The notes under the pieces: generated by a model
Databases searched by the model: none
Seen by the model: only the letters and a program-made list of their open reading frames with translations
Told to the model about the DNA's origin: nothing
From: Mycolicibacterium hodleri
GTDB taxonomy: Bacteria; Actinomycetota; Actinomycetes; Mycobacteriales; Mycobacteriaceae
Reading direction: 5' to 3'
Length of the DNA stretch: 64,000 bases
Assembly: GCF_006439015.1 (NCBI RefSeq)
Contig: NZ_RCZG01000019.1
Coordinates: forward strand, 3,691-67,690
Program-made: the position numbers and the translations under genes
In this document: positions 31,707 through 39,811 of the stretch, in pieces
How positions within the stretch are numbered: position 1 is the stretch's first letter
Layout of the letters: the number at the start of each line of letters is the position of its first letter

Positions 31707-32870
31707 GTGACGATCACGCCGCCGACCGCCGAGGTCAACGTCTCGACACCGTGGTCGGTGAACCGCCGGATCGCACGGCTGCATCCCATCGAGGTCGTGC
31801 TGGCCGCGACCAGGATGTACTCGTCACTGCCCGTGGTGGGCAAGCACCTCGAACCGTTCGCGGGTCTGACGGCGCTGGCGCTCTGGGGCGGCCACTACGC
31901 ACCCGCGGCCGTCCGCGCCGCGCGGAATCGCCGGTCCGTGGCCCCGGTTACGTCGGATGGCCCGGCCGATCCCGGTGGGCGAGGCGCCGCGGGGCTCGTG
32001 CCGCCCTATCTGCTGGCCCGTGGCCAGCGCCGGAAGTGCCTGTACAGCAGCTCGATTCGCTACGGTGATCACCCGGCGCAGCTCCTCGACGTGTGGCGTC
32101 GGCCTGACTTGCCTCCGGACGCGCCGGTGCTGCTGTTCGTGCCGGGAGGTGCCTGGGTGCAGGGCACCCGAGTGCTTCAGGGGCACATGCTTCTGTCGCA
32201 TCTGGTCGAGCAGGGTTGGGTGTGCGTGACGATGGACTACCGGGTGTCGCCGGTGCACCGCTGGCCCCGACACATCGCCGACGTCAACGCAGCGATCGCG
32301 TGGACTCGCGCGAACATCGACCAGTACGGCGGCGACCGCGAGTTCGTCGCCATCGCCGGATGCTCGGCGGGCGGTCACCTCGCCGCACTGGCCGGTCTGA
32401 CGGCGGGTGACCCCAGGTTCCGCGGCGAACTCGCCGAGGACGCCGACACGTCGGTGGATGCGGTCGTCGGAATCTATGGCCGCTACGACTGGGAGGACCG
32501 CTCGACTCCCACCCGCCGGAACTTTCAGGGGTTCCTCGAACGGGTCGTCGTGCGGCGCAGCCAGTCTCGTCACCCGGAGATCTACGCTGCCGCGTCGCCC
32601 ATGGCGCGCATTCACGCCGATGCGCCCCCCTTCCTACTCATTCACGGCGAGCACGACGCGATCATTCCGGTCGACGAGGCACGGCAGTTCTACACCGCAC
32701 TGAGCGCGCAGTCGCGCAACCCGGTGGAGTACTCCGAGGTACCCCGGGCCGGCCATGCGTTCGATCTCGTCGATGCGTCACACGCCAGCCGCTGCGCACA
32801 GGAGGTCGCGACGTTCCTGGCCACGACGAGGAAGCACCACGGTCTGCGACAGTCGGCCGCCGCGGTCTGA
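31707..32870 (+). CDS. alpha/beta hydrolase, esterase/lipase (HSL/LipC-like)
   Basis: A 387-residue esterase. The oxyanion region is LFVPGGAWVQG near 140, the nucleophile elbow IAGCSAGGHLA gives Ser near 215, the acid is in HGEHDAIIP and the base His in AGHAFDLV near the end. The N-terminal 80 residues include a hydrophobic stretch (LTALALWGGHYAPAAVRAAR) that may associate with membrane. GTG 31707 is chosen because family-like sequence begins there. A convergent TetR gene lies 12 bp after its stop. Confidence 0.85.
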   Translation: MTITPPTAEVNVSTPWSVNRRIARLHPIEVVLAATRMYSSLPVVGKHLEPFAGLTALALWGGHYAPAAVRAARNRRSVAPVTSDGPADPGGRGAAGLVPPYLLARGQRRKCLYSSSIRYGDHPAQLLDVWRRPDLPPDAPVLLFVPGGAWVQGTRVLQGHMLLSHLVEQGWVCVTMDYRVSPVHRWPRHIADVNAAIAWTRANIDQYGGDREFVAIAGCSAGGHLAALAGLTAGDPRFRGELAEDADTSVDAVVGIYGRYDWEDRSTPTRRNFQGFLERVVVRRSQSRHPEIYAAASPMARIHADAPPFLLIHGEHDAIIPVDEARQFYTALSAQSRNPVEYSEVPRAGHAFDLVDASHASRCAQEVATFLATTRKHHGLRQSAAAV

Positions 32871-32882
32871 TCCGTCGAGGTG

Positions 32883-33584
32883 TCAACGTCGCGGAGACGC
32901 GGCGAGGCCTCGAAGGATCAGTTCGAGCGATCTCTCGAACGAGGACCGCACCATCAACGAGCTCAGGTGGGGAGCCGCCGCCTCGGTGTGGGGGTGCGCT
33001 TCTTCGGGAAGACGCGTCGCCAGGTCCAGCCACGACGCCGTGTCGGCGTTCTGGATGTCCGACGGTAGGTTGACGAACGCGCTCTCCAGCATCGCTTGGC
33101 CGAGCATGAAGTCGGACAGAGTGACGAACCACTTCGCGGCGGACTCGTCGTTGAAGCCACCTTCATGTAGCAGCTCGAGCGTGAGTTCCACGGCGCGAAT
33201 CTCGTTGGGGAGTCCGGTGGTCCGGCTCGCCAGGGCGTATCCGGCTCGAGGGAACTCGTGCACGTAGACGGCGAAGAGGGCGCGTGCGAGGGCAGCCAGT
33301 GACGTCAGCCAGTCCTCTCCCGGAGACCACCGATCCAACCCGGTGCCGATCATCCGGTCTGCCACTGCCTGCAGCACGCCGTCGATCCCGGTGAAGTGGC
33401 GGTAGAGGGCCGATGGGTCGGCTCCGACGGCTGCGGCAAGCGTCCGAGTGCTCAGCAGGCCCGCGCCCCGTTTCTCGATGAGGTTGACCGCAGCATCGAG
33501 GTAGGTGTCCCTCGACAGTTCGGTGCCCGTCTGCGTACGCCGGCGACGTCGTCCCGACGCCCGCTGCGTTCGCGGTTCAGCCAA
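32883..33584 (-). CDS. TetR-family transcriptional regulator
   Basis: About 233 residues. The helix-turn-helix is at about 35-60 (STRTLAAAVGADPSALYRHF) and a long ligand-binding domain follows. TTG 33584 is preferred to GTG 33593 because AAGGAG sits 8 bp before the TTG but only 1 bp before the GTG. A perfect inverted repeat at 33599-33617, just upstream, is a likely autoregulatory operator. It may also control the plus-strand genes starting at 33669. Confidence 0.85.
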   Translation of the reverse strand: MAEPRTQRASGRRRRRTQTGTELSRDTYLDAAVNLIEKRGAGLLSTRTLAAAVGADPSALYRHFTGIDGVLQAVADRMIGTGLDRWSPGEDWLTSLAALARALFAVYVHEFPRAGYALASRTTGLPNEIRAVELTLELLHEGGFNDESAAKWFVTLSDFMLGQAMLESAFVNLPSDIQNADTASWLDLATRLPEEAHPHTEAAAPHLSSLMVRSSFERSLELILRGLAASPRR

Positions 33585-33598
33585 TCCGCCCACTCCTT

Positions 33599-33617
33599 AC
33601 GTCAACACCGTTGACGT
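33599..33617. promoter_or_regulatory. perfect palindrome, TetR operator
   Basis: ACGTCAAC-ACC-GTTGACGT, an 8+3+8 perfect inverted repeat in the intergenic gap between the TetR gene and the divergent gene at 33669. Its position next to the start suggests autorepression. Confidence 0.72.
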
Positions 33618-33668
33618 TAGCTCGCGCATCGCGAATCCTGAGTCGCCGGGGGAAGGTGGTCGTTGAGC

Positions 33669-34064
33669 GTGAGAGAAATGCACCAGATCAGGAGAATGCC
33701 AGGTGAGGCGGGACACGTCAGGTACGACGTCGACCTGGTGACTCTGGACGGCCGCACCCGGCACTTCGCCTTCGCCGGGAACATCTTCGTCGGCCCCGTC
33801 GTCGTCACCAGCAAGGACGTCAGCAAGGACGTCAGCAAGGACGTCAGCAAGGACGTCAGCAAGGACGTCAGTAAGGATGAGGTGGGCCAGTGGGATCACC
33901 ACGTCATCGACGACCCTCGACGGTTCGGTGAGTTCGTCTCCGTCGAATGGGTTCGACGGTTCCTGGCGGCTGAGAAGGACGAGCGCAACGCGAACACGCC
34001 GAAGATCCCGGCGCGGAGCAGCGGCTCGCCTGAATGGTTTGGCCGGTCGCATAGCCGGGGATAA
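33669..34064 (+). CDS. conserved hypothetical protein with tandem SKDV repeat
   Basis: A 131-residue protein. Residues before 45 (MPGEAGHVRYDVDLVTLDGR, then FAFAGNIFVGP) and after 75 (WDHHVIDDPRRFGEFVSVEW) look like a conserved mycobacterial protein. Between them lies a 24-residue insert of SKDV repeated five times plus SKDE, encoded by a 12-bp tandem repeat. The insert is in frame. GTG 33669 is chosen because GGAAGGTGG precedes it by 9 bp; TTG 33663 and ATG 33678 are alternatives. Function unknown. Confidence 0.7.
   Translation: MREMHQIRRMPGEAGHVRYDVDLVTLDGRTRHFAFAGNIFVGPVVVTSKDVSKDVSKDVSKDVSKDVSKDEVGQWDHHVIDDPRRFGEFVSVEWVRRFLAAEKDERNANTPKIPARSSGSPEWFGRSHSRG
33810..33881 (+). repeat. 12-bp in-frame tandem repeat
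   Basis: AGCAAGGACGTC occurs five times perfectly (33810-33869) and a sixth time with changes (33870-33881). It encodes SKDV units. Repeat number is probably variable by slippage, and each change preserves the frame. Confidence 0.95.
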
Positions 34065-34093
34065 CTCCCTGCCATGACCTCGGACCGCAACGA

Positions 34094-34465
34094 ATGTTGA
34101 CCACCGCGCGCTCCATGTCGGCGGCACCCTCGGCTGCGTGGCGCGTGTTGACCGATCTCGACGCATGGCCTCAGTGGGGGCCGACGGTGCGGCGCGCCGA
34201 ACTAACTGATCCCGGACCGTTGCGGCTTGGATCGCGAGGCAAGGTCTGGACGCCGGTCGGGGTGGCACTGCCGTTCGAGATCACCGAGTTCGACGATGGC
34301 CGGTCGTGGGCCTGGAAGGTGCTCGGCGTTCCCGCTACCCGTCACACAGTGGCACCGCTGACGAGTGGCTGCCGCGTCTCGTTCGGGGTGCCGACGTGGG
34401 CTCCGCTCTATCTGACCGTCTGTGCCGTGGCGCTGAAGAGAATCGAGGACCTGGCGGGGGCGTAG
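34094..34465 (+). CDS. SRPBCC (START/polyketide cyclase-like) ligand-binding protein
   Basis: A 123-residue helix-grip protein. The N-terminal pattern (AAPSAAWRVLTDLDAWPQWG), then the strand-rich middle (LRLGSRGKVWTP, ITEFDDGRSWAWKV), and the C-terminal helix (VCAVALKRIEDLAGA) match the SRPBCC fold, which binds hydrophobic ligands in a cavity. It starts 29 bp after the SKDV-repeat gene and may share its transcript. The ligand is unknown. Confidence 0.75.
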   Translation: MLTTARSMSAAPSAAWRVLTDLDAWPQWGPTVRRAELTDPGPLRLGSRGKVWTPVGVALPFEITEFDDGRSWAWKVLGVPATRHTVAPLTSGCRVSFGVPTWAPLYLTVCAVALKRIEDLAGA

Positions 34466-34472
34466 GGCGCGT

Positions 34473-34946
34473 TCAGCCCTTGCGCGCGAGCTCTTCCAGC
34501 AGAGGTCTCGTGCGGTAGGCAACGACTTCGTGCATGGCCACCGACATCGTCGTCCGTTCGACCCCAGGCACCGCGAGTACCAGTCCGACGACGCGGTAGA
34601 GGTCGTCGGCGTCGGTGGCGACCACCCCGATCAGCAGATCAGCGGCACCCGAGAGTCCGGTGACCTGGGTTATCTGCGCGATGGTCTCGAGTTCGACGAT
34701 GACGTCGTCGAGACGGTGCTGATCGACCACCGCGGTGATGAATGCCTTGAGGGGATAGCCGAGATCGCGAGGTGATACGCACCTGTCGATGGGTGCCAGC
34801 ACCTTCTCCTGATCCCAGCGCGACAGTCGAGCCTGAACCGTGTTGCGCGCCAGGCCGAGCGCTGCAGCCAATTGCACCCCGGTGGCGCGGGGTGCGTCGC
34901 ACATCGCCAGAAGGAGCCGCGCATCGGTGCGATCAAGCCGCGTCAT
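34473..34946 (-). CDS. Lrp/AsnC-family transcriptional regulator
   Basis: 157 residues. The N-terminal winged helix is at 5-60 (LDRTDARLLLAMCDAPRATG, then GVQLAAALGLARNTVQARLS) and the C-terminal RAM/ASNC ligand domain at about 70-150 (ITAVVDQHRLDDVIVELETI, TGLSGAADLLIGV). Such proteins sense amino acids. It is divergent from the indolepyruvate oxidoreductase gene with 138 bp between the starts, so it very likely regulates that gene in response to an aromatic or branched amino acid. Confidence 0.9.
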   Translation of the reverse strand: MTRLDRTDARLLLAMCDAPRATGVQLAAALGLARNTVQARLSRWDQEKVLAPIDRCVSPRDLGYPLKAFITAVVDQHRLDDVIVELETIAQITQVTGLSGAADLLIGVVATDADDLYRVVGLVLAVPGVERTTMSVAMHEVVAYRTRPLLEELARKG

Positions 34947-35084
34947 GTCGCTCAGTATCGCACGTCACACTTCGCCGAAAATGGGCAACATGCTCAACGG
35001 GTGACGTCCTGCTTGCTCGATCTGCATACCGATGGTTCCCTTGAGGCAGCAATAAGCCCCTTACGCCGGAGGAGATGCGTCCAC

Positions 35085-38000
35085 ATGACCGCTCTCGACG
35101 TCCGTCGCCCGGACCGTCAGCCCTACGAGTTGCGCGACCGCTACCGCTCGGGGTCGGGTGCGGTGGTGCTCACCGGAGTCCAGGCCATCGCCCGTGCGCT
35201 GGTCGAACAACACGAGCGTGACGCACGCGCAGGTCTGCGGGTGGCGACGTTCGTCTCGGGATATCAGGGCAGCCCACTCGCAGGCGTCGACCGCATGCTG
35301 ACCGGCATGCCCGACGTGTTGCAGGACCACGACATCACCTTCGTTCCCGGGCTCAACGAGGAACTCGCTGCGACCTCGGTGTGGGGCAGCCAGGCCGTGC
35401 TGCCCATGGGCACGCCCATCTACGACGGAGTAGTGGGCGTCTGGTATGGCAAGGGGCCGGGGCTGGACCGGGCGACGGACGCGCTGCGGCACGCGAATAT
35501 GTACGGCGTGAATCCCCATGGGGGAGTGCTGCTTCTGGTCGGCGATGACCCGGCATCGAAGTCCTCGACAGTCCCCGCGGTGAGCGAACGGTCGCTGGCC
35601 GCCCTCGGGATACCGGTGCTGTTCCCGCGCAACGCCCGCGAGATCGTCACGATGGCCATGCACGGCGTGGCGATGTCGCGCGCCTCGGGATGTGTCGTCG
35701 CACTCAAGATCGTGGCCGACGTGGCAGACGGTGCCTGGTCCGTCGACGGCGGCATGGCCGACGTCGACATCGTCGTGCCCCAGGTGTCATGGGAGGGAAC
35801 GCCCTTCGTCTACCGGCAGCGTCCGATGGCCGCACCCGCCGACAGCCTGGACGCGGAGGCCGACCTCTACGGGCCCCGCGCCGAGGTGGTGCGCGCCTAC
35901 GGCGCCACCAACGGACTCGACGTGGTCGAACTCGATTCCCCGGGCGCGACGTTCGGAATCGCGGCTTCGGGTCCGACCTTCGATTCGGTGCGCCAAGCGC
36001 TGGGCGATCTCGGTGCCGACGACAGTGCGCTTCATGGTGCGGGTGTCAGGCTGCTTCGCATCGGGATGCCCACCCCGCTGGGACCGGCCGCCGTCCGATC
36101 CTTCGCCGATGGCCTCGACGTCGTCCTCGTCGTGGAGGACAAGACGGCGTTCATCGAGACTCAGATGCGGGAAATCCTTTATGGCACAACGGGTGCACCC
36201 CACATCATCGGGAAGAAGGACGACTCGGGGCGGCTCTTGATCCCCGCTGGCGGCGAGCTCACCGCCGGGCGCCTGCTTGCCCCGCTGGGCCGCGTGCTCA
36301 AGGACCGACTCGAGCTGAAGAAGCCCCGTCCCCCTGTGCTGACGCTCGACGTGCTGCCGGCGCGGCGGGCGGCGCACTTCTGCAGCGGTTGCCCGCACAA
36401 CCGATCCACCGCGGTCCCCGAAGGATCGATGGCGGGGGGCGGGATCGGATGCCACACCATGGTCACGATGTCCGATCGGAAGGACAGCGCCGTCGTCGGT
36501 CTCACCCAGATGGGTGGCGAGGGCAGCCAGTGGATCGGTCAGGCGCCCTTCACCGACGTCGGCCACATATTCCAGAACATCGGCGACGGCACCTTCTTCC
36601 ACTCCGGCCAACTCGCGGTCCAGGCCTGCGTCGCCGCGGGCGTCGACATCACCTTCAAACTGCTCTACAACGAGGTCGTCGCGATGACCGGCGCCCAGAA
36701 CGCAGAAGGCGCCCTCACCGTCGCGAAGTTGACCCACAAGCTGACGGCCGAGGGCGTCAAGCGGATCATCGTCTGTGCCGACGAACCCCGTCGGCACAAC
36801 AAGCGGACAATGGCCAAGGGCACCCTCGTCTTGCACCGCGACCGTCTCGATGACGCCCAGAAGCGACTGCGCGACGTAAAGGGCGTGACCGTCCTGATCT
36901 ACGACCAGCACTGCGCGGCCGATGCCCGGCGGCAACGCAAACGTGGCACGCTGCCCACCCGCACCACCCGCGTCCTCATCAACGAGTCCGTCTGCGAAGG
37001 ATGTGGAGACTGCGGAGTCAAGTCCAATTGTCTGTCGGTGCAACCGGTGGACACCGAATTCGGTCGCAAAACCCGCATCGATCAGACGTCCTGCAACACG
37101 GACTACAGCTGTCTCGATGGCGACTGTCCGTCCTTCGTCACCGTCGACGTGCAACCATCCGGTAAGGCGGGGCGAGCGGAACGACGGGGTCGGACACGAC
37201 CCGCGCCGCCCGCGGCGCCGATTCTCCCCGACGTCGAGGTCGCCCCGATCACCTCGACGCACAACATCTTTCTGGCAGGCATCGGTGGCACCGGGGTCGT
37301 CACGGTGAACCAGGTGCTCGCCACCGCAGCGTTGCGCGCCGGCTACGAGGTGGAGGGCCTGGACCAGATCGGGCTGAGTCAGAAGGCCGGTCCCGTCGTG
37401 TCGCACCTGAGGTTCGCCCCTGGCGGCCTCGCTCCGTCCAACCGGCTGACGCCGGGTAGCGCGGACTGTGTCTTGGCCTTCGACCTGCTGGCCGCCGCTG
37501 ATGCCAAGAACCTGGCGTACGGCGACTCCGGAAGGACGGTGGCCGTTGCCTCGACCAGCAAGACGCCGACCGGTGAGATGGTGTATGACAAGTCGGTCGA
37601 CTATCCGGAGACGCCCTTGTTGCTGCACGAGTTGGGTCAGGCGTCACGCAGTGTGCACTCCTTCGATGCGCTCGTGGCCGCTCAGACGTTGTTCGGTAGC
37701 ACGGCCGTAGCCAACATGTTGGTCGTCGGGGCCGCGTATCAGACTGGGGCACTTGGGCTTCCCGCCGCATGCATCGAGGAGGCCATCGAGATCAACGGAG
37801 TCGCCGTCGAGGCCAACCGCGCCGCCTTTCGATGGGGACGCGTCGCCATCGCCGACCCGACGCGCTTCGGCGATGCGGCTTCGCCGGCGCGCGATCGGCC
37901 CGCACTCCCACCGCCTGCGCGCGTCTTCGCCGACACCACGTTCACCGGGCGGCTGGGCGATCTCGCTTCCCGCAGAGCCGCGAACCTGATCCAGTTCCAG

Positions 38001-38576
38001 AGCGAGAAGGTGGCCCGGCGGTACGTCATACTGCTGCAGGCAGTGTGGGCCGCCGAGCGCGCCGTCACCGATCGCACCGAGTTCAGCGAAGCCGTCGCGA
38101 AGGGCCTCTACAAGTTCACCGCTTACAAGGACGAGTACGAGGTGGCGCGACTGCTGACCGATCCGCAGTTTGTCGAGCATGTCCGAGAAGAGATTCCGGA
38201 CGGTGCGAATCTGACGTACAAGCTGCACCCGCCGATGCTGAAAGCCCTTGGGAGGAAGAAGAAGATCGGCCTCGGCCCACGAAGCCACGTCGCACTGCGC
38301 ATCCTTGCCAAGGGGAAGCGTTTGCGCGGATCCAAGTTCGACCCGTTCGGCTACGCCCACGTCCGCAGGGTCGAGCGAGGCCTGATCCACGAATACGCGG
38401 CCATTGTCGGGCGATTGGCCGCCGAGCTCGACGCGACCGACTACGACCATGCGGTCGAAGTGGCAGCCCTACCCGATCTGGTCAGGGGATACGAAGACAT
38501 CAAGCTCGCAAGTGTCGACGCCTATCACGCCCGTCTGCGCGAGCTCGGAATCACCGTCGCGGCAATGCATCGCTGA
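35085..38576 (+). CDS. indolepyruvate ferredoxin oxidoreductase, fused alpha-beta type
   Basis: An 1163-residue single-chain 2-oxoacid:ferredoxin oxidoreductase that decarboxylates aryl- or branched-chain pyruvates, using thiamine diphosphate and iron-sulfur clusters. The N-terminal pyrimidine-binding part has FVSGYQGSPLAGVDRML. The thiamine-binding part has GGIGCHTMV and NIGDGTFFHSG near 450-505. The ferredoxin motif is NESVCEGCGDCGVKSNC near 635. The C-terminal gamma domain has AGIGGTGVVTVNQV near 725. ATG 35085 follows GGAGGAG. It is divergent from an Lrp regulator. As in other aerobes with this fusion it probably serves amino-acid catabolism. Confidence 0.93.
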   Translation: MTALDVRRPDRQPYELRDRYRSGSGAVVLTGVQAIARALVEQHERDARAGLRVATFVSGYQGSPLAGVDRMLTGMPDVLQDHDITFVPGLNEELAATSVWGSQAVLPMGTPIYDGVVGVWYGKGPGLDRATDALRHANMYGVNPHGGVLLLVGDDPASKSSTVPAVSERSLAALGIPVLFPRNAREIVTMAMHGVAMSRASGCVVALKIVADVADGAWSVDGGMADVDIVVPQVSWEGTPFVYRQRPMAAPADSLDAEADLYGPRAEVVRAYGATNGLDVVELDSPGATFGIAASGPTFDSVRQALGDLGADDSALHGAGVRLLRIGMPTPLGPAAVRSFADGLDVVLVVEDKTAFIETQMREILYGTTGAPHIIGKKDDSGRLLIPAGGELTAGRLLAPLGRVLKDRLELKKPRPPVLTLDVLPARRAAHFCSGCPHNRSTAVPEGSMAGGGIGCHTMVTMSDRKDSAVVGLTQMGGEGSQWIGQAPFTDVGHIFQNIGDGTFFHSGQLAVQACVAAGVDITFKLLYNEVVAMTGAQNAEGALTVAKLTHKLTAEGVKRIIVCADEPRRHNKRTMAKGTLVLHRDRLDDAQKRLRDVKGVTVLIYDQHCAADARRQRKRGTLPTRTTRVLINESVCEGCGDCGVKSNCLSVQPVDTEFGRKTRIDQTSCNTDYSCLDGDCPSFVTVDVQPSGKAGRAERRGRTRPAPPAAPILPDVEVAPITSTHNIFLAGIGGTGVVTVNQVLATAALRAGYEVEGLDQIGLSQKAGPVVSHLRFAPGGLAPSNRLTPGSADCVLAFDLLAAADAKNLAYGDSGRTVAVASTSKTPTGEMVYDKSVDYPETPLLLHELGQASRSVHSFDALVAAQTLFGSTAVANMLVVGAAYQTGALGLPAACIEEAIEINGVAVEANRAAFRWGRVAIADPTRFGDAASPARDRPALPPPARVFADTTFTGRLGDLASRRAANLIQFQSEKVARRYVILLQAVWAAERAVTDRTEFSEAVAKGLYKFTAYKDEYEVARLLTDPQFVEHVREEIPDGANLTYKLHPPMLKALGRKKKIGLGPRSHVALRILAKGKRLRGSKFDPFGYAHVRRVERGLIHEYAAIVGRLAAELDATDYDHAVEVAALPDLVRGYEDIKLASVDAYHARLRELGITVAAMHR

Positions 38577-38706
38577 CAAACCCGGCGTCGTAGGGTAGGC
38601 GTTCCTCTGACGAATGGGTCGATTACGGCCGAAGTGCGGTTGCGCGGGTGTTCTTTGGCTGAGAATGTGGGCGATCGGCGCAATCGTCAGAGATGGGGGA
38701 ACGGCC

Positions 38707-38955
38707 ATGAGTGAACTCGCAGCCAACGGCGATGGCGACACGCCCGCCGGGGTCACCATTACCGCGCGCGTGCGCGTGTTCCCGAGCTCGGACCGCGAGG
38801 TTCACGGCGTCGTCGTCGACGACTTCGGCGACTCGGTCGGCGTTCCCGTCGAAATTGGTGGCAACCGCATTGCGGGGCCGGCCCGGCGGTGGGCGGTGAT
38901 GCTCGACGATGACAACCTCGTCTTCGTCGACAGCCATGACCTCGAAGCCGAGTAG
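38707..38955 (+). CDS. conserved hypothetical protein
   Basis: 82 residues, acidic, mostly beta-strand-like (ITARVRVFPSSDREVHGVVV, then ARRWAVMLDDDNLVFVDSHD). No family is recognised. GGGGGAA precedes the ATG at good spacing. It stands alone between the oxidoreductase and the hemophore-like gene. Confidence 0.65.
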   Translation: MSELAANGDGDTPAGVTITARVRVFPSSDREVHGVVVDDFGDSVGVPVEIGGNRIAGPARRWAVMLDDDNLVFVDSHDLEAE

Positions 38956-39089
38956 GTAAGCGTCCAGCCAACGCGAGTGCCCGATTTCGCCGGCAGCGAT
39001 CTTGTCACACAGACCACCTTGCAGACGGTTAAACTCTGTGGCGACATGACGATGTTGCCGTCGCAGTCGCGTGTTGGAAGGTGGAGGAA

Positions 39090-39422
39090 ATGGCATTGAC
39101 AACGAAGGTGGCCGCTGGCTTTGGTGGGATGGCCCTGGTTTTGATGGCTGGCAGCGGGATCGCTTCCGCCGCACCCGATGACTCGGTGATCGTCAATTCC
39201 ACGTGCACCTACCCCCAGGTGATAGCGGCGCTCAACGCTGAGGATCCGGTCGCCGCGAATGCGCTCGAAAGCAGTCCCATGGCCAATGGGTTCATCCAGG
39301 ACCTGGTCAACACCCCGCCGTCCGGGCGCCAGGCGAAGATCGACAAGGTCCGGGCGTATCCAGCGGCGGCCCAGTTCAGCGGCTTGATCGCCCAGGTGGC
39401 CAACACCTGCAACAACTACTGA
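39090..39422 (+). CDS. hemophore-like secreted protein
   Basis: A 110-residue exported protein: a signal peptide (MALTTKVAAGFGGMALVLMA...GIASA-AP) and an all-helical mature domain of about 80 residues with two Cys (NSTCTYPQVIAALN and VANTCNNY) that would clamp the first and last helices. This is the layout of the mycobacterial hemophore family (Rv0203-like). No conserved Tyr/His haem pair can be assigned with certainty. The start follows GGTGGAGGAA. A strong hairpin terminator lies 40 bp downstream. Confidence 0.82.
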   Translation: MALTTKVAAGFGGMALVLMAGSGIASAAPDDSVIVNSTCTYPQVIAALNAEDPVAANALESSPMANGFIQDLVNTPPSGRQAKIDKVRAYPAAAQFSGLIAQVANTCNNY

Positions 39423-39461
39423 CGGCGGACCCTCCGGATCCGGGCAACCTGTGACACGACT

Positions 39462-39496
39462 GCCCACCTCTGAGCGAAAGTTTCTCAGAGGTGGGC
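39462..39496 (+). terminator. intrinsic terminator after the hemophore-like gene
   Basis: GCCCACCTCTGAG (39462-39474) pairs perfectly with CTCAGAGGTGGGC (39484-39496): a 13-bp stem with a 9-nt loop. It is among the strongest hairpins noticed in the window. The gene on the opposite strand ends at 39519, so it may serve both sides. Confidence 0.82.
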
Positions 39497-39518
39497 GTAT
39501 TCGTTGCCGAGTCGACGA

Positions 39519-39752
39519 TCAGGTCGACGGCGTCGGGCCGCTGAACCTTCCGAGCCTGGACAGCAGGTCATGGTGCCTGGTCCAGACCGAGGATCCCTCC
39601 GCCACGCCGGCCGCGGCGACACACTCCGGGGCGGGATGAATCACGCCGCCAAAGCCGCAGAGTTGCAGTCGAATTGCGCGCTCGATCGTCGCCCGTAGGT
39701 CCACGTCGTCCCGACGGGACCGCAATGGGGCGCGGTAGACGTTGAGGGACAT
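39519..39752 (-). CDS. small protein, probably internally deleted relative to a larger family
   Basis: 77 residues. The N-terminal half (MSLNVYRAPLRSRRDDVDLR, RAIRLQLCGFGGV) and the end (SSVWTRHHDLLSRLGRFSGP) resemble the start and a later VWTR...LGR..GP segment of a longer actinobacterial family as I remember it, with about 50 residues missing between. A very good ribosome-binding site (AAGGAGG) precedes the ATG at 39752, so it may still be translated. Function unknown. Confidence 0.5.
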   Translation of the reverse strand: MSLNVYRAPLRSRRDDVDLRATIERAIRLQLCGFGGVIHPAPECVAAAGVAEGSSVWTRHHDLLSRLGRFSGPTPST

Positions 39753-39811
39753 GGAGTGCGACCCTCCTTCGGCGTTTGGTCGTCGTCCAGGGTGGACCCC
39801 ACACTGGCTGT

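Noticed and set aside
33810..33881. CRISPR-like array
   Set aside because: Units are 12 bp without spacers and lie in frame within a protein gene.
35787..37628. 613-codon minus-strand frame inside the indolepyruvate oxidoreductase gene
   Set aside because: The plus strand encodes an unmistakable multi-domain enzyme; the minus frame is a G/C-rich shadow.
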